From Streptomyces sp. AP-93 (GTDB taxonomy: Bacteria > Actinomycetota > Actinomycetes > Streptomycetales > Streptomycetaceae), in NCBI RefSeq assembly GCF_022808175.1, contig NZ_JALGBX010000029.1, positions 62,001 through 126,000 on the forward strand: a stretch of 64,000 bases of DNA. Reading direction: 5' to 3'. Shown piece after piece: positions 45,933-54,944 of this stretch; positions within the stretch are counted from its first letter, which is position 1; every line of letters begins with the position of its first letter. Below the pieces are notes generated by a model, which worked only from the letters and a program-made list of their open reading frames with translations, searched no databases and had not been told where the DNA came from. The translations under genes were made by a program, and so were the position numbers.

Positions 45933-47264
45933 ATGGCGACGAACCCTGAGATCAATTCGGTCGCATGCGCGCGAAAAATGGCCAAGGGCTGCCCATGCGC
46001 GCTTCGCGACACATGCGGATCGCGGGCGTCGGCCCTGCGCGAGATCAAGCGCTGGGCAGCTGCCGACCGAATACCGGAGGAATCCGACGGCATTTCCCTC
46101 GCCCGGTCCGTGACGGAACACGTGCGGCGGACGGGGAAGTATTTCCTTTCGGATCGAGCGCTTGTGCGATTGAGTGACATCAGGCGACGGCATGGGGCGA
46201 ACCGCCCGTTCCTCAGCGCTTTTCTCGACTGCGCCCTCGACAAACACGAGAGGCGTTTCCAGAACCGCACCTACCTCGCGCTGCCGGTCCTGGAGCTCCT
46301 CGTGGCCGACCAGCGCGCCGGGCTCAGCGCGGACCGGATGCCGACCCTGCTGATGGCCGACGTGGTCCGTTTCGAGATCGAGGCGGCGGCCGGGTCGCCC
46401 GAGGGGCCCGGGCGGGACCGGCCGGATGCGGCGACGCTGAGCACGCGGTTGAGGCACGCCTTGAGACTCGTGACGACGGGGCTCGGGCAGTCGGGGCTCG
46501 GGCAGTCGGAGGCCGACGACCTTCCGTCGCGGCTGGCGCCCACTTCCCGGTCCCGCCTCGAAGGCCTTGCCGACCGCCTGCCCCGGCCGCCGGCGACGGA
46601 TTGCGGCCGGTGGTTCGACGTCACCGTCCAGCCCGTCTCCGTCGTTCATGACGAATACTTCTTCATCCGCGTCCTCCAGACCCACGAAATGCATTTCACC
46701 GCAATAGCGGCAGCGATGAAGAAGGTGATCGAGGCGCTGCGCGCAGGGAATCCGGAAGGGGCCGTGGAGCTGCTCGACCACGCGGTCGTGATGTTCGAGC
46801 GGGCCGCAACGCTCTTCCGCGTCGTGGCCACGATGAGGGCGGAGCAGTTCTCCGCCTTCCGGCAGCACACCCAGGGTGCCAGCGCCATTCAGTCCGAACA
46901 GTACAAACGGTTCGAGAGCCTGTGCGGTGTTCCGCCCGTACCGCGCCTGCGGTCGTCCGCGTTCACGAGCGTGCCCGCCGTACGGGCCGAGGCGGAAGAT
47001 CCCGGCCACGACACCGTCACCCGGGCCTACCTCGACCTCCGGAACGAGGGGCGTGTCGACCGGGCGCGGTGGAACCGCCTCGACAGGGCGATCAGCCGTC
47101 TGGAGAGCGGGCACCAGCGGTGGAAGTCGGCACATCGCGGGCTCGCCGCACGCATGCTCGGCGACGCCCACGGTACGGGCTACACCGACGGCGTTCCCTA
47201 CCTGACGGAATGCCTGCGGAACCGGCTGTTCTGGCAACTGGACAGCCGGTACACCACCCGGTGA
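45933..47264 (+). CDS. Tryptophan 2,3-dioxygenase-like heme protein with Cys-rich N-terminal extension
   Basis: 443 residues. The C-terminal 220 residues follow the tryptophan 2,3-dioxygenase fold: YFFIRVLQTHEMHFTAIAAA, ATMRAEQFSAFRQHTQG, ASAIQSEQYKRFESLCG and, near the end, RWKSAHRGLAARMLGDAHG with the presumed heme His, then TGYTDGVPYL. True tryptophan dioxygenases are about 280 residues; here some 220 residues precede, beginning with a Cys cluster (ACARKMAKGCPCALRDTCG, four Cys). Other kynurenine-pathway genes are absent. It is divergent from the ABC exporter, 273 bases away. A role in a specialised metabolite or modified peptide is possible but inferred. Confidence 0.82.
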   Translation: MATNPEINSVACARKMAKGCPCALRDTCGSRASALREIKRWAAADRIPEESDGISLARSVTEHVRRTGKYFLSDRALVRLSDIRRRHGANRPFLSAFLDCALDKHERRFQNRTYLALPVLELLVADQRAGLSADRMPTLLMADVVRFEIEAAAGSPEGPGRDRPDAATLSTRLRHALRLVTTGLGQSGLGQSEADDLPSRLAPTSRSRLEGLADRLPRPPATDCGRWFDVTVQPVSVVHDEYFFIRVLQTHEMHFTAIAAAMKKVIEALRAGNPEGAVELLDHAVVMFERAATLFRVVATMRAEQFSAFRQHTQGASAIQSEQYKRFESLCGVPPVPRLRSSAFTSVPAVRAEAEDPGHDTVTRAYLDLRNEGRVDRARWNRLDRAISRLESGHQRWKSAHRGLAARMLGDAHGTGYTDGVPYLTECLRNRLFWQLDSRYTTR

Positions 47265-47306
47265 CCGTGGTCTGACCGGAGCGACCGAGCCGGTTTCCGC
47301 CCGCCG

Positions 47307-50243
47307 CTAAGGCCGGGTCGCGCGCTCCAGTTCCAGCAGCGCCGAGTAGTAGCTGCGGCCCGTGGCCCGGTCCATGCCCACCTCGCACATCCGGTTCGCT
47401 GACAGGTGCGCGTCGAACTCCCGCGCCGTCACCTCGGCGGCCTCGCGCGCAGTCGCCGACTCCGTCAGCTCCGGGTGGAGCATGCCGCGGTCGCCCGCGA
47501 AGGCGCAGCACCCCGCGTCGTACGGGACCACCACCTCGTCGGCGCAGGCCTCGGCCACCGCCCGCAGCTGGGCCTCGTCGTCCAGGTGCCGCATCGAACA
47601 GGTGGGGTGGAGCACCGCCGAGCCCACCGTGCGCCGGACCTCCAGGTGCGGCAGCAGCTCCTCGGCGGCCCAGACGATGGAGTCGACGATCCGCAGCTCG
47701 GCGTGGAGCGAGCGGTTGTCGTCGGTCAGGTACGGGACCACCTCGTGCGCGATGCCCAGGGTGCAGGAGGACGCGTCGACCACGAGCGGCAGCCGCCCGC
47801 CGGCCGTCCAGCCCCAGGCGGCCTCCACGATCCGGTTGGCCATCACGCGGTTGCCGGCGTCGTACCCCTTGGAGTGCCAGATCGTCGCGCAGCAGGTGCC
47901 CCGGACGTCCCCGGGGATCCACACCGGCCTGCCGGCCCGCTCCGACACCGCCACCACGGCCTCGGGGAGGGAAGGACCGGGCCGGTCTCCCGGACCGCCG
48001 AAGATCCGGTTGACGCAGGCCGGGTAGTACACCGCGGCCGCGCCCCCGCGCCGGGTGGCGGGCAGCTTGCGGGCCGCGGCGCCGGGAACCTGCGGCAGCC
48101 ATTCCGGAACCAGGTCGGGCCGTACGGCCTTGCGCGCGGCCCCCGTCACGGCCTGCAGGATCCGGTTTCCGACGGCGTCGGTGATCTTGTCGGCGGCGGC
48201 CACGGCCAGCCGCGCGGCCACTTCGACCGCGCCGAAGCGCAGGGCGGCGAGCTCGGCCGCGCGCTCCTCGCGCGGGCTGTGCCGGCGGTGGCGGAAGTCC
48301 TTCATCAGCGCGCCGGTGTCGATGCCGACGGGGCAGGCGAGTTTGCAGGTGGAGTCGCCGGCGCAGGTGTCCACGGCGTCGTACCCGTACGCGTCGAGCA
48401 GACCGTCGAGCACGGGGGAGCCGGGCTGCTGGCGCATCATCTCCCGGCGCAGCACGATCCGCTGGCGCGGGGTGGTCGTCAGGTCCTCGCTGGGGCAGGT
48501 CGGTTCGCAGAACCCGCACTCGATGCAGGGATCGGCGACGGCCTCCACCTGCGGGATCGTCTTGAGGCCGCGCAGGTGCGCCTTCGGGTCGCGGTCCAGG
48601 AGGATCCGCGGGGCGAGAACCAGGTCGGGGTCGATGACGCGCTTGGTGCGCCACATCATCTCGGTGGCCCGGGGCCCCCACTCCAGTTCCAGGAAGGGGG
48701 CCATGTTGCGGCCGGTGGAGTGCTCGGCCTTCAGGGAGCCGTCGAAGCGCTCCACGGTGAGCCGGCAGAAGGCCTCCATGAACGCGGCGTACCGCTCCAC
48801 GTCCGCGGGCCGGGCGGCGTCGAAGGCGAGCAGGAAGTGCAGGTTGCCATGGGCGGCGTGGCCGGCGACGGCGGCGTCGAAGCCGTGCTCCGCCTGGAGT
48901 TCGAGGAGGGCCTCGCAGGCCTCGGCCAGCCGGGACGGGGGGACCGCGAAGTCCTCGGTGATCAGGGTGGTGCCGGACGCGCGGGCGCCGCCGACGGCGG
49001 TGACGAAGGCCTTGCGGGCCTTCCAGTAGCCGGAGATGGTCTTGGCGTCGCGGGTGAAGGCATTGGTCACCGAAGCCACCGGCGCCACCAGGTCCAGCCC
49101 GGCCAGCACCTCGCCGGCGCGCCGCTCGTACTCCGCGCGGCCGGCCTCGTCGGGGGCCCGGAACTCCACCAGCAGCGCGGTGGTGTCCTTGGGCAGCCGG
49201 GCCCAGTCGGCGGGGACGCCCGCGACGCTCACCGAGGCGCGCAGGGTGTTGCCGTCCATCAGCTCGACGGCCAGCGCCCCCGCCTCGTTGAAGAGCGGTA
49301 CGGCGGCGGCCGCGGCGGGCAGCGAGGGGAAGAAGAGCAGGGCGCTGGTGAGCTCGCGGTCCAGCGGCAGGGTGTCGAAGACGACCTCGGCGATGAAGCC
49401 GAGCGTGCCCTCGGAGCCGACCATCAGCCCGCGCAGGATCTCCACCGGGGTGGCGCCGTCGAGGTAGGCGTCGAGGCGGTAGCCGGTGGTGTTCTTGATC
49501 TCGTACTTGGCCCGGATGCGCGCGACGAGCTCCGGATCGGCCTCGATCTCCTTCTTGATCTCCATCAGACCGTGGCACAGGGCGGGCTCGGCCCGCTCAA
49601 GCTCCTCGTCGGCGAGCGGGTCGGCGGTGTCCACGACGGTGCCGCTCGGCAGGACGAAGGTGAGGGAGGACAGGGTGCGGTACGAGTTCCTCGTGGTGCC
49701 CGCCGTCATGCCGGAGGCGTTGTTCGCGACGACTCCGCCGAGGGTGCAGGCGATGGCGCTGGCCGGGTCCGGGCCCAGGACGCGGCGGTGGCGGGCCAGC
49801 GCGGCGTTGGCACGCACGACGGTGGTGCCGGGCCGGATCCGGGCGCGCAGGCCGTCTTCCAGCACCTCGACCCCGGCCCAGTGGCGGCGGACGTCGACGA
49901 GGATGTCCTCGCCCTGGGCCTGGCCGTTGAGCGAGGTCCCAGCGGCCCGGAAGACCACCTCGCGCTGCTTGCCGTGGGCGTAGGACAGGACGGCGGAGAC
50001 GTCGTCGATGTCCTCGGCGATCACGACGACCTGCGGGATGAAGCGGTACGGGGAGGCGTCGGACGCGTAGCGGACCAGGTCGGAGATGCCCGAGAGCACC
50101 TTGTCGGCGCCCAGCAGCTCGGCCAGCTCGCTGCGCAGTACCTCGGGGGTGCCCGTCGAGGCGCGGTCCGGCACCCGGTCGGGGGCGGGGCCGCTGATGG
50201 TGCGCGGGCGCAGGGCCCCCGGCTTCGGTTCCAGCAGTGGCAT
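47307..50243 (-). CDS. FAD- and 4Fe-4S-containing D-lactate dehydrogenase-type oxidoreductase
   Basis: 978 residues. A PCMH-type FAD-binding domain (FRAAGTSLNGQAQGEDILVD, GGVVANNASGMTAGT) leads into the FAD-oxidase C-domain (GHAAHGNLHFLLAFD), then two ferredoxin clusters (CIECGFCEPTCP and CAGDSTCKLACP) and CCG repeats (CCATIWHSKGYD, CCAFAGDRGM). This is the fused GlcD/GlcF-like layout of membrane-associated D-lactate or D-2-hydroxyacid dehydrogenases feeding electrons to quinone. ATG 50243 has GAGGGG 6 bases upstream; a GTG at 50285 has none. It is convergent with the dioxygenase-like gene and downstream of marR on the same strand. Confidence 0.95.
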   Translation of the reverse strand: MPLLEPKPGALRPRTISGPAPDRVPDRASTGTPEVLRSELAELLGADKVLSGISDLVRYASDASPYRFIPQVVVIAEDIDDVSAVLSYAHGKQREVVFRAAGTSLNGQAQGEDILVDVRRHWAGVEVLEDGLRARIRPGTTVVRANAALARHRRVLGPDPASAIACTLGGVVANNASGMTAGTTRNSYRTLSSLTFVLPSGTVVDTADPLADEELERAEPALCHGLMEIKKEIEADPELVARIRAKYEIKNTTGYRLDAYLDGATPVEILRGLMVGSEGTLGFIAEVVFDTLPLDRELTSALLFFPSLPAAAAAVPLFNEAGALAVELMDGNTLRASVSVAGVPADWARLPKDTTALLVEFRAPDEAGRAEYERRAGEVLAGLDLVAPVASVTNAFTRDAKTISGYWKARKAFVTAVGGARASGTTLITEDFAVPPSRLAEACEALLELQAEHGFDAAVAGHAAHGNLHFLLAFDAARPADVERYAAFMEAFCRLTVERFDGSLKAEHSTGRNMAPFLELEWGPRATEMMWRTKRVIDPDLVLAPRILLDRDPKAHLRGLKTIPQVEAVADPCIECGFCEPTCPSEDLTTTPRQRIVLRREMMRQQPGSPVLDGLLDAYGYDAVDTCAGDSTCKLACPVGIDTGALMKDFRHRRHSPREERAAELAALRFGAVEVAARLAVAAADKITDAVGNRILQAVTGAARKAVRPDLVPEWLPQVPGAAARKLPATRRGGAAAVYYPACVNRIFGGPGDRPGPSLPEAVVAVSERAGRPVWIPGDVRGTCCATIWHSKGYDAGNRVMANRIVEAAWGWTAGGRLPLVVDASSCTLGIAHEVVPYLTDDNRSLHAELRIVDSIVWAAEELLPHLEVRRTVGSAVLHPTCSMRHLDDEAQLRAVAEACADEVVVPYDAGCCAFAGDRGMLHPELTESATAREAAEVTAREFDAHLSANRMCEVGMDRATGRSYYSALLELERATRP

Positions 50244-50330
50244 CTGCAGCAGCCCCTCAACTCGCGCCGTGTCGGTCGTTCTCACTCGTTCGGCGCAGCC
50301 CCGGCCCTGTCCCGGCCGGACCGTCGCCCG

Positions 50331-50816
50331 TCAGCAGCCGTGCTCCGCCGGAGCGTCCGCCAGAGCGTTCAGCAGACCGCCGAGCACCTCGCGCTGATCG
50401 GCGGTCAATGGAGCCAGGATCTCCTCTGCGGCGCCGGTTCGCGCGTTGCGCAGGCGGCGCAGCGTGGCGCGGCCGGTGTCGGTGAGCTCGATCCTTATGA
50501 CACGGCGGTTCTCCGGGTCGGGCACGCGGCGGACGCAGTCGGCGCCCTCCAGGCCGTCGACCAGCGTGGTCACGGCACGGGGCACCACCTCCAGACGGGC
50601 GGCGAGGTCCGCCATCCGGGGCGGCCGCGCCGTGGAGAGGTGGGCGACGGTGCGCAGCAGCCGGGACTGGGCCGGGGTGATGCCGAGAGGCTCCAGATGG
50701 CGCTTCTGGATGCGGTGGAGCCGCCGGGTCAGGCGGAGCAGCTGCTCGGCGAGCACGCTGTCCGTGGTGTCGGCGGTGGCGGCGGCGGTGGTGTCGGTCT
50801 CGGGAGCGGTGCTCAT
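50331..50816 (-). CDS. MarR-family transcriptional regulator
   Basis: 161 residues. Winged helix-turn-helix with LGITPAQSRLLRTVAHLS, MADLAARLEVVPRAVTTLVDGLE and the wing RRVPDPENRRVIRIELTDTGR. TGAGGA lies before ATG 50816. It is divergent from the ABC exporter gene at 50924 and the gap carries inverted repeats, so it most likely represses the exporter and itself until a ligand binds. Confidence 0.95.
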   Translation of the reverse strand: MSTAPETDTTAAATADTTDSVLAEQLLRLTRRLHRIQKRHLEPLGITPAQSRLLRTVAHLSTARPPRMADLAARLEVVPRAVTTLVDGLEGADCVRRVPDPENRRVIRIELTDTGRATLRRLRNARTGAAEEILAPLTADQREVLGGLLNALADAPAEHGC

Positions 50817-50855
50817 GCTGCGGTCCTCATAATGGGAACGATATCAGGACCAGAT

Positions 50856-50892
50856 TCATTGTGAGTATAGGTAACAATGAGCTATGCTCATT
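50856..50892. promoter_or_regulatory. MarR operator and exporter promoter
   Basis: TCATTGT (50856-50862) and ACAATGA (50874-50880) form a perfect inverted repeat with 11 bases between; a second repeat AATGAG-CTATG-CTCATT overlaps it (50876-50892). TTGTGA (50859) and TATGCT (50883) stand 18 bases apart and may be the -35 and -10 boxes of the exporter, so a bound regulator would cover the promoter. Confidence 0.6.
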
Positions 50893-50923
50893 CGAGTCTC
50901 GTCACCTGTCATGAAGGAGGCCC

Positions 50924-52876
50924 ATGCGCCCCAAAGAACCCGAGTGGGAACCCTCGAAAGAATCCCTGGACCCCAGCGGTCCCGCCCCGGACGAGCGGCC
51001 GCGCGAGCTGCGCCGCATCGTCGGCCTCTTCCGGCCCTACCGGGGCCGCCTCGCCGTCGTCGGCGTGCTGGTCGCCGCGTCCTCGCTGGTCGGGGTCGCC
51101 ACCCCCTTCCTGCTGAAGGAGGTCCTCGACGTCGCGATCCCGCAGGGCCGTACCGGGCTGCTCAGCCTGCTCGCCCTCGGCATGATCGCGACCGCGGTCG
51201 TCACCAGCATCTTCGGCGTGCTCCAGACCCTGATATCCACCACCGTCGGCCAGCGCGTCATGCACGATCTGCGCACCGCCGTCTACGCACAGCTCCAGCG
51301 GATGCCGCTGGCCTTCTTCACCCGTACGCGGACGGGCGAGGTGCAGTCCCGCATCGCCAATGACATCGGTGGCATGCAGGCCACGGTCACGTCCACGGCG
51401 ACCTCCCTCGTCTCGAACGCGACGGCCGTCATCGCCTCCGTCGTCGCCATGCTCGCGCTCGACTGGCGGCTCACGCTCGTCTCGCTCGCCCTGCTGCCCG
51501 TCTTCGTGTGGATCAGCCGCCGCGTCGGCGGGGAGCGCAAGAAGATCACCGCGCAGCGCCAGAAGCAGATGGCCGCGATGGCCGCGACGGTCACCGAGTC
51601 CCTGTCCGTCAGCGGCATCCTGCTCGGCCGCACGATGGGCCGCGCCGATTCGCTCACCACCTCCTTCGCGGAGGAGTCCGAGAAGCTCGTCGACCTCGAA
51701 GTGCGCTCCAGCATGGCCGGGCGCTGGCGGATGTCCACCATCGGCATCGTCATGGCCGCCATGCCCGCGCTCATCTACTGGGCGGCCGGCATGGCCCTGC
51801 AGACCGGAGCCCCCTCGCTCTCGGTCGGTACCCTCGTCGCCTTCGTCACCCTCCAGCAGGGGCTGTTCCGGCCCGCCGTGAGCCTGTTGTCGACCGGCGT
51901 CCAGATCCAGACCTCCCTGGCGCTCTTCGCCCGCATCTTCGAGTACCTCGACCTGCCGGTGGACATCACCGAGCGCGAGGACCCGGTCCGCCTCGACCGC
52001 GCCAAGGGCGAGGTCCGCCTGGAGGACGTCCACTTCGCCTACGACGGCAAGAGCGGCCCCACCCTGACGGGCATCGACATCACGGTCCCGGCCGGTGGTT
52101 CCCTCGCGGTGGTCGGGCCGACCGGATCCGGCAAGAGCACGCTGAGCTACCTCGTGCCCCGGCTCTACGACGTCACCGGCGGCCGGGTCGCCCTCGACGG
52201 CGTCGACGTGCGCGACCTCGACTTCGACTCCCTGGCCCGCTCCATCGGCGTGGTCTCCCAGGAGACCTACCTCTTCCACGCCTCCGTCGCCGACAACCTG
52301 CGCTTCGCCAAGCCGGACGCCACCGACGAGGAGGTAGCGGAGGCGGCCCGCGCGGCCCAGATCCACGATCACATCGAGTCCCTGCCCGACGGGTACGACA
52401 CCTTGGTCGGCGAGCGCGGCTACCGGTTCTCCGGCGGAGAGAAGCAGCGCCTGGCCATCGCGCGCACCATCCTGCGCGACCCGCCGGTGCTCATCCTCGA
52501 CGAGGCCACCAGCGCGCTGGACACCCGCACCGAGCACGCCGTGCAGCGCGCCATCGACAACCTCTCCCAGGGCCGCACCACCATCACCATCGCCCACCGC
52601 CTCTCCACCGTGCGCGACGCCGACCAGATCGTGGTGCTCGACGGAGGCCGGATAGCGGAGCGCGGCACCCACGAGGAACTGCTGAAGGCCGACGGCCGGT
52701 ACGCCGCCCTCGTCCGGCGTGACCGGGAGAGTGCGCTCAAGCCGGAGACCCCGACGTCCGGGGGGCTCCTGTCCGGGCCGCTCGGTTCCGAGATGCGCAC
52801 GGCGGATCTGCTGAAGCCCGGGACGTTCAAGCCGGACACCCTGCGCGGCACCGAGCAGACCCCGGTGAATGTGTGA
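50924..52876 (+). CDS. ABC-type multidrug exporter (homodimer type)
   Basis: 650 residues: six-helix exporter domain from about residue 30 and a complete ATPase: Walker A VGPTGSGKST, Q-loop VVSQETYLFH, signature RFSGGEKQRLAIAR, Walker B LILDEATSALD, switch His TITIAHRLSTV. All motifs are intact, so a homodimer can work. A Pro/Gly-rich tail of about 45 residues follows. ATG 50924 has AAGGAGG upstream. Divergent marR and the palindromes between suggest ligand-induced expression; drug export is inferred. Confidence 0.95.
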   Translation: MRPKEPEWEPSKESLDPSGPAPDERPRELRRIVGLFRPYRGRLAVVGVLVAASSLVGVATPFLLKEVLDVAIPQGRTGLLSLLALGMIATAVVTSIFGVLQTLISTTVGQRVMHDLRTAVYAQLQRMPLAFFTRTRTGEVQSRIANDIGGMQATVTSTATSLVSNATAVIASVVAMLALDWRLTLVSLALLPVFVWISRRVGGERKKITAQRQKQMAAMAATVTESLSVSGILLGRTMGRADSLTTSFAEESEKLVDLEVRSSMAGRWRMSTIGIVMAAMPALIYWAAGMALQTGAPSLSVGTLVAFVTLQQGLFRPAVSLLSTGVQIQTSLALFARIFEYLDLPVDITEREDPVRLDRAKGEVRLEDVHFAYDGKSGPTLTGIDITVPAGGSLAVVGPTGSGKSTLSYLVPRLYDVTGGRVALDGVDVRDLDFDSLARSIGVVSQETYLFHASVADNLRFAKPDATDEEVAEAARAAQIHDHIESLPDGYDTLVGERGYRFSGGEKQRLAIARTILRDPPVLILDEATSALDTRTEHAVQRAIDNLSQGRTTITIAHRLSTVRDADQIVVLDGGRIAERGTHEELLKADGRYAALVRRDRESALKPETPTSGGLLSGPLGSEMRTADLLKPGTFKPDTLRGTEQTPVNV

Positions 52877-52939
52877 TCGTATGACCGGCACACGGGCGGG
52901 ATGTCGGGAATCCGGCGGTTCGCGGGTTAGCGTGCCCGC

Positions 52940-53779
52940 ATGCGTCATGAGAACCGGCCGCCGCCACCGCGCCGTTCCCGGCTCACCCGCCGGGGCAGGC
53001 TGGCGCTCTTCCTCGGAACCGTCCTGGGGCTCGGGGCAGCCCTCCTGATCCCGTTGTTTCCCGGCGAGGAACCGCCCGAGAAGCCGCGCCAGTTGCTGAT
53101 CCCCGAGGGCTGGCGGGTCCCACAGGTCTACGCCGCCATCGACCGCGAACTGAAGCTCCCGGCCGGCTCCGCCAAGGCCGCGGCCGCCACGGCCGCCCTG
53201 CCCCTGCCCGCCGAGGCGAAGGGCAATCCGGAGGGTTACCTCTTCCCGGCCACCTATCCGGTGACCTCGAAGTCCACCCCGGCCTCACTGCTCACGTACA
53301 TGGTCGAGACGGCCAACAAGAGCCTCGCCACCAAGGCCGTCGCGGACGGCGGCAAGGCCCACGGGATGACCCCGTACCAGACGGCCACCCTCGCCAGCAT
53401 CATCGAGGCGGAGGCCGAGACCCGCGGGGACATGGGCAAGGTCGCCCGGGTGGTGCACAACCGGCTGGCGAAATCGATGCCGCTCCAGATGGACTCCACC
53501 ATCAACTACGCGCTGAACCGCTCCACGGTGGACACCAAGCTGAGCGAGACGAAGATCGACAGCCCCTTCAACACGTACGAGCGCCAGGGACTGCCGCCCA
53601 CCCCGATCGACAGCCCCGGCCTGCAGGCCATGGCGGCCGCGGTGGCCCCGACACCCGGGGACTGGCTCTTCTTCGTCACCGTGAAGCAGGGGGACACCCG
53701 CTTCTCGGCGACGTACGAGGAACACAAGCGGCACGTGGCCGAGTTCAACCGGATCCGGGCGGCCTCGCGCGCGACCTGA
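52940..53779 (+). CDS. MltG-like endolytic transglycosylase (YceG family)
   Basis: 279 residues. A cytosolic basic start, one membrane helix (LALFLGTVLGLGAALLIPLF), then an extracytoplasmic YceG domain: NPEGYLFPATYPV, the catalytic Glu in ASIIEAEAETRGDMGKVARVVHNRL as the pieces ASIIEAEAETR and VARVVHNRL, LQMDSTINYAL, and PFNTYERQGLPPTPI. The enzyme cuts nascent glycan strands. It is shorter than the main MltG of Streptomyces and not in its usual place next to the Holliday resolvase and aroE genes, so it is probably a second copy. The ATG may be leaderless. Confidence 0.92.
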   Translation: MRHENRPPPPRRSRLTRRGRLALFLGTVLGLGAALLIPLFPGEEPPEKPRQLLIPEGWRVPQVYAAIDRELKLPAGSAKAAAATAALPLPAEAKGNPEGYLFPATYPVTSKSTPASLLTYMVETANKSLATKAVADGGKAHGMTPYQTATLASIIEAEAETRGDMGKVARVVHNRLAKSMPLQMDSTINYALNRSTVDTKLSETKIDSPFNTYERQGLPPTPIDSPGLQAMAAAVAPTPGDWLFFVTVKQGDTRFSATYEEHKRHVAEFNRIRAASRAT

Positions 53780-53800
53780 GGCACTCCGCGAAGGGCCGGC

Positions 53801-54874
53801 CTAGCGGATGCCGGTCCGGGCGCGGGTGAGCAGGCGGTGGATCTCGCGGACCGCGGCGCCGCCGGCGCGGTTGGCGCCGATGGTCGACGCCGAAGGACCG
53901 TAGCCGACCAAGTGGATCCGCTCGTCGCGGACCGCGCGGGTGCCGTCGAGCCGGATGCCGCCACCCGGCTCGCGCAGGCGCAGCGGAGCCAGGTGGTCGA
54001 TGACCGGGCGGAAGCCGGTGGCCCACAGGATCACGTCCGCTTCGACCCGGGTGCCGTCCGCCCAGGCGGCCCCGCTCCTGGTGAGGTGGTCGAACATCGG
54101 TCGGCGGTCCAGGACTCCCGACTCCAGCCCGCCCCGGACGGCCTCGTTCAGCGGTAGCCCGGTGACGCTGACCACGCTCCGGGGCGGCAGTCCCTGCCGT
54201 ACCCGTTCCTCCACCAGGGCCACCGCCGCGCGGCCCTGTGCCTCGCCGAAGCTCCCGTCGCGGAACACCGGGGGCCGGCGGGTGACCCAGGTGGTCTCCG
54301 CCGCCACCTCGGCGATCTCCAGCAGGTGCTGCACCGCCGAGGTGCCGCCGCCCACCACGATGACCCGGGCTCCGGCGAACTCCGCCGGCCCCGGGTAGTT
54401 CGCCGTGTGCAGCTGGCGGCCCCGGAAGAGCTCCTGCCCGGGGTAGCGCGGCCAGAACGGCCGGTCCCAGGTCCCGGTGGCGTTGATCAGCGCCCGCGCC
54501 GACCAGGTGCCGGATCCGGATTCCACCAGCAGCCGGCGGTCCGCCCCGTCGCGTACGGCGGTGACGTCCACGGGGCGGCGTACGCGCAGGTCGAAGTGGT
54601 CCTCGTAGGCGGCGAAGTACTCCGCGATCACCTCGGAGGACGGGCGCAGCGGATCGGCGCCGGTGAGTTCCATCCCGGGCAGCGCGTGCATGCCGTGGAC
54701 CTTGCCGTAGGTGAGCGAGGGCCAGCGGAACTGCCAGGCGCCGCCCGGGCGCGGCGCGTGGTCCAGGACCACGTGGCCGATGCCCGCCCGCGCCAGGTGG
54801 TAGGCGCCGGACAGGCCGGCCTGCCCCGCGCCCACGACCACCACGTCCACGTCCTGCACCGCGAATTCGTTCAC
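53801..54874 (-). CDS. Flavin-containing monooxygenase-like oxidoreductase
   Basis: 357 residues. FAD-binding VDVVVVGAGQAGLSGAYHL near the start and NADPH-binding RVIVVGGGTSAVQHL in the middle, with INATGTWDRPFWP and LWATGFRPVIDHL between and after, as in FMO/CzcO-type proteins. Such enzymes hydroxylate or oxidise small molecules; the substrate is unknown. GTG 54874 is used; no good ribosome binding site is seen. It follows the P450 gene by 70 bases on the same strand, so the two may act together. Confidence 0.9.
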   Translation of the reverse strand: MNEFAVQDVDVVVVGAGQAGLSGAYHLARAGIGHVVLDHAPRPGGAWQFRWPSLTYGKVHGMHALPGMELTGADPLRPSSEVIAEYFAAYEDHFDLRVRRPVDVTAVRDGADRRLLVESGSGTWSARALINATGTWDRPFWPRYPGQELFRGRQLHTANYPGPAEFAGARVIVVGGGTSAVQHLLEIAEVAAETTWVTRRPPVFRDGSFGEAQGRAAVALVEERVRQGLPPRSVVSVTGLPLNEAVRGGLESGVLDRRPMFDHLTRSGAAWADGTRVEADVILWATGFRPVIDHLAPLRLREPGGGIRLDGTRAVRDERIHLVGYGPSASTIGANRAGGAAVREIHRLLTRARTGIR

Positions 54875-54944
54875 GGTTCTACTAACTGGGAGCGGCGCCG
54901 AGATCTTCCCGGAGCCCGCCGGTCCCCCGTCGGGACGCGATCCG

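Noticed and set aside
45933..47264. Plain tryptophan 2,3-dioxygenase of the kynurenine pathway
   Set aside because: The protein is 160 residues longer than the enzyme, and no kynureninase or formamidase gene is present.
47406..50864. Long antisense frame over the FAD/Fe-S oxidoreductase gene
   Set aside because: It is the usual GC-rich shadow; its residues show no family likeness and the opposite strand has a complete protein.
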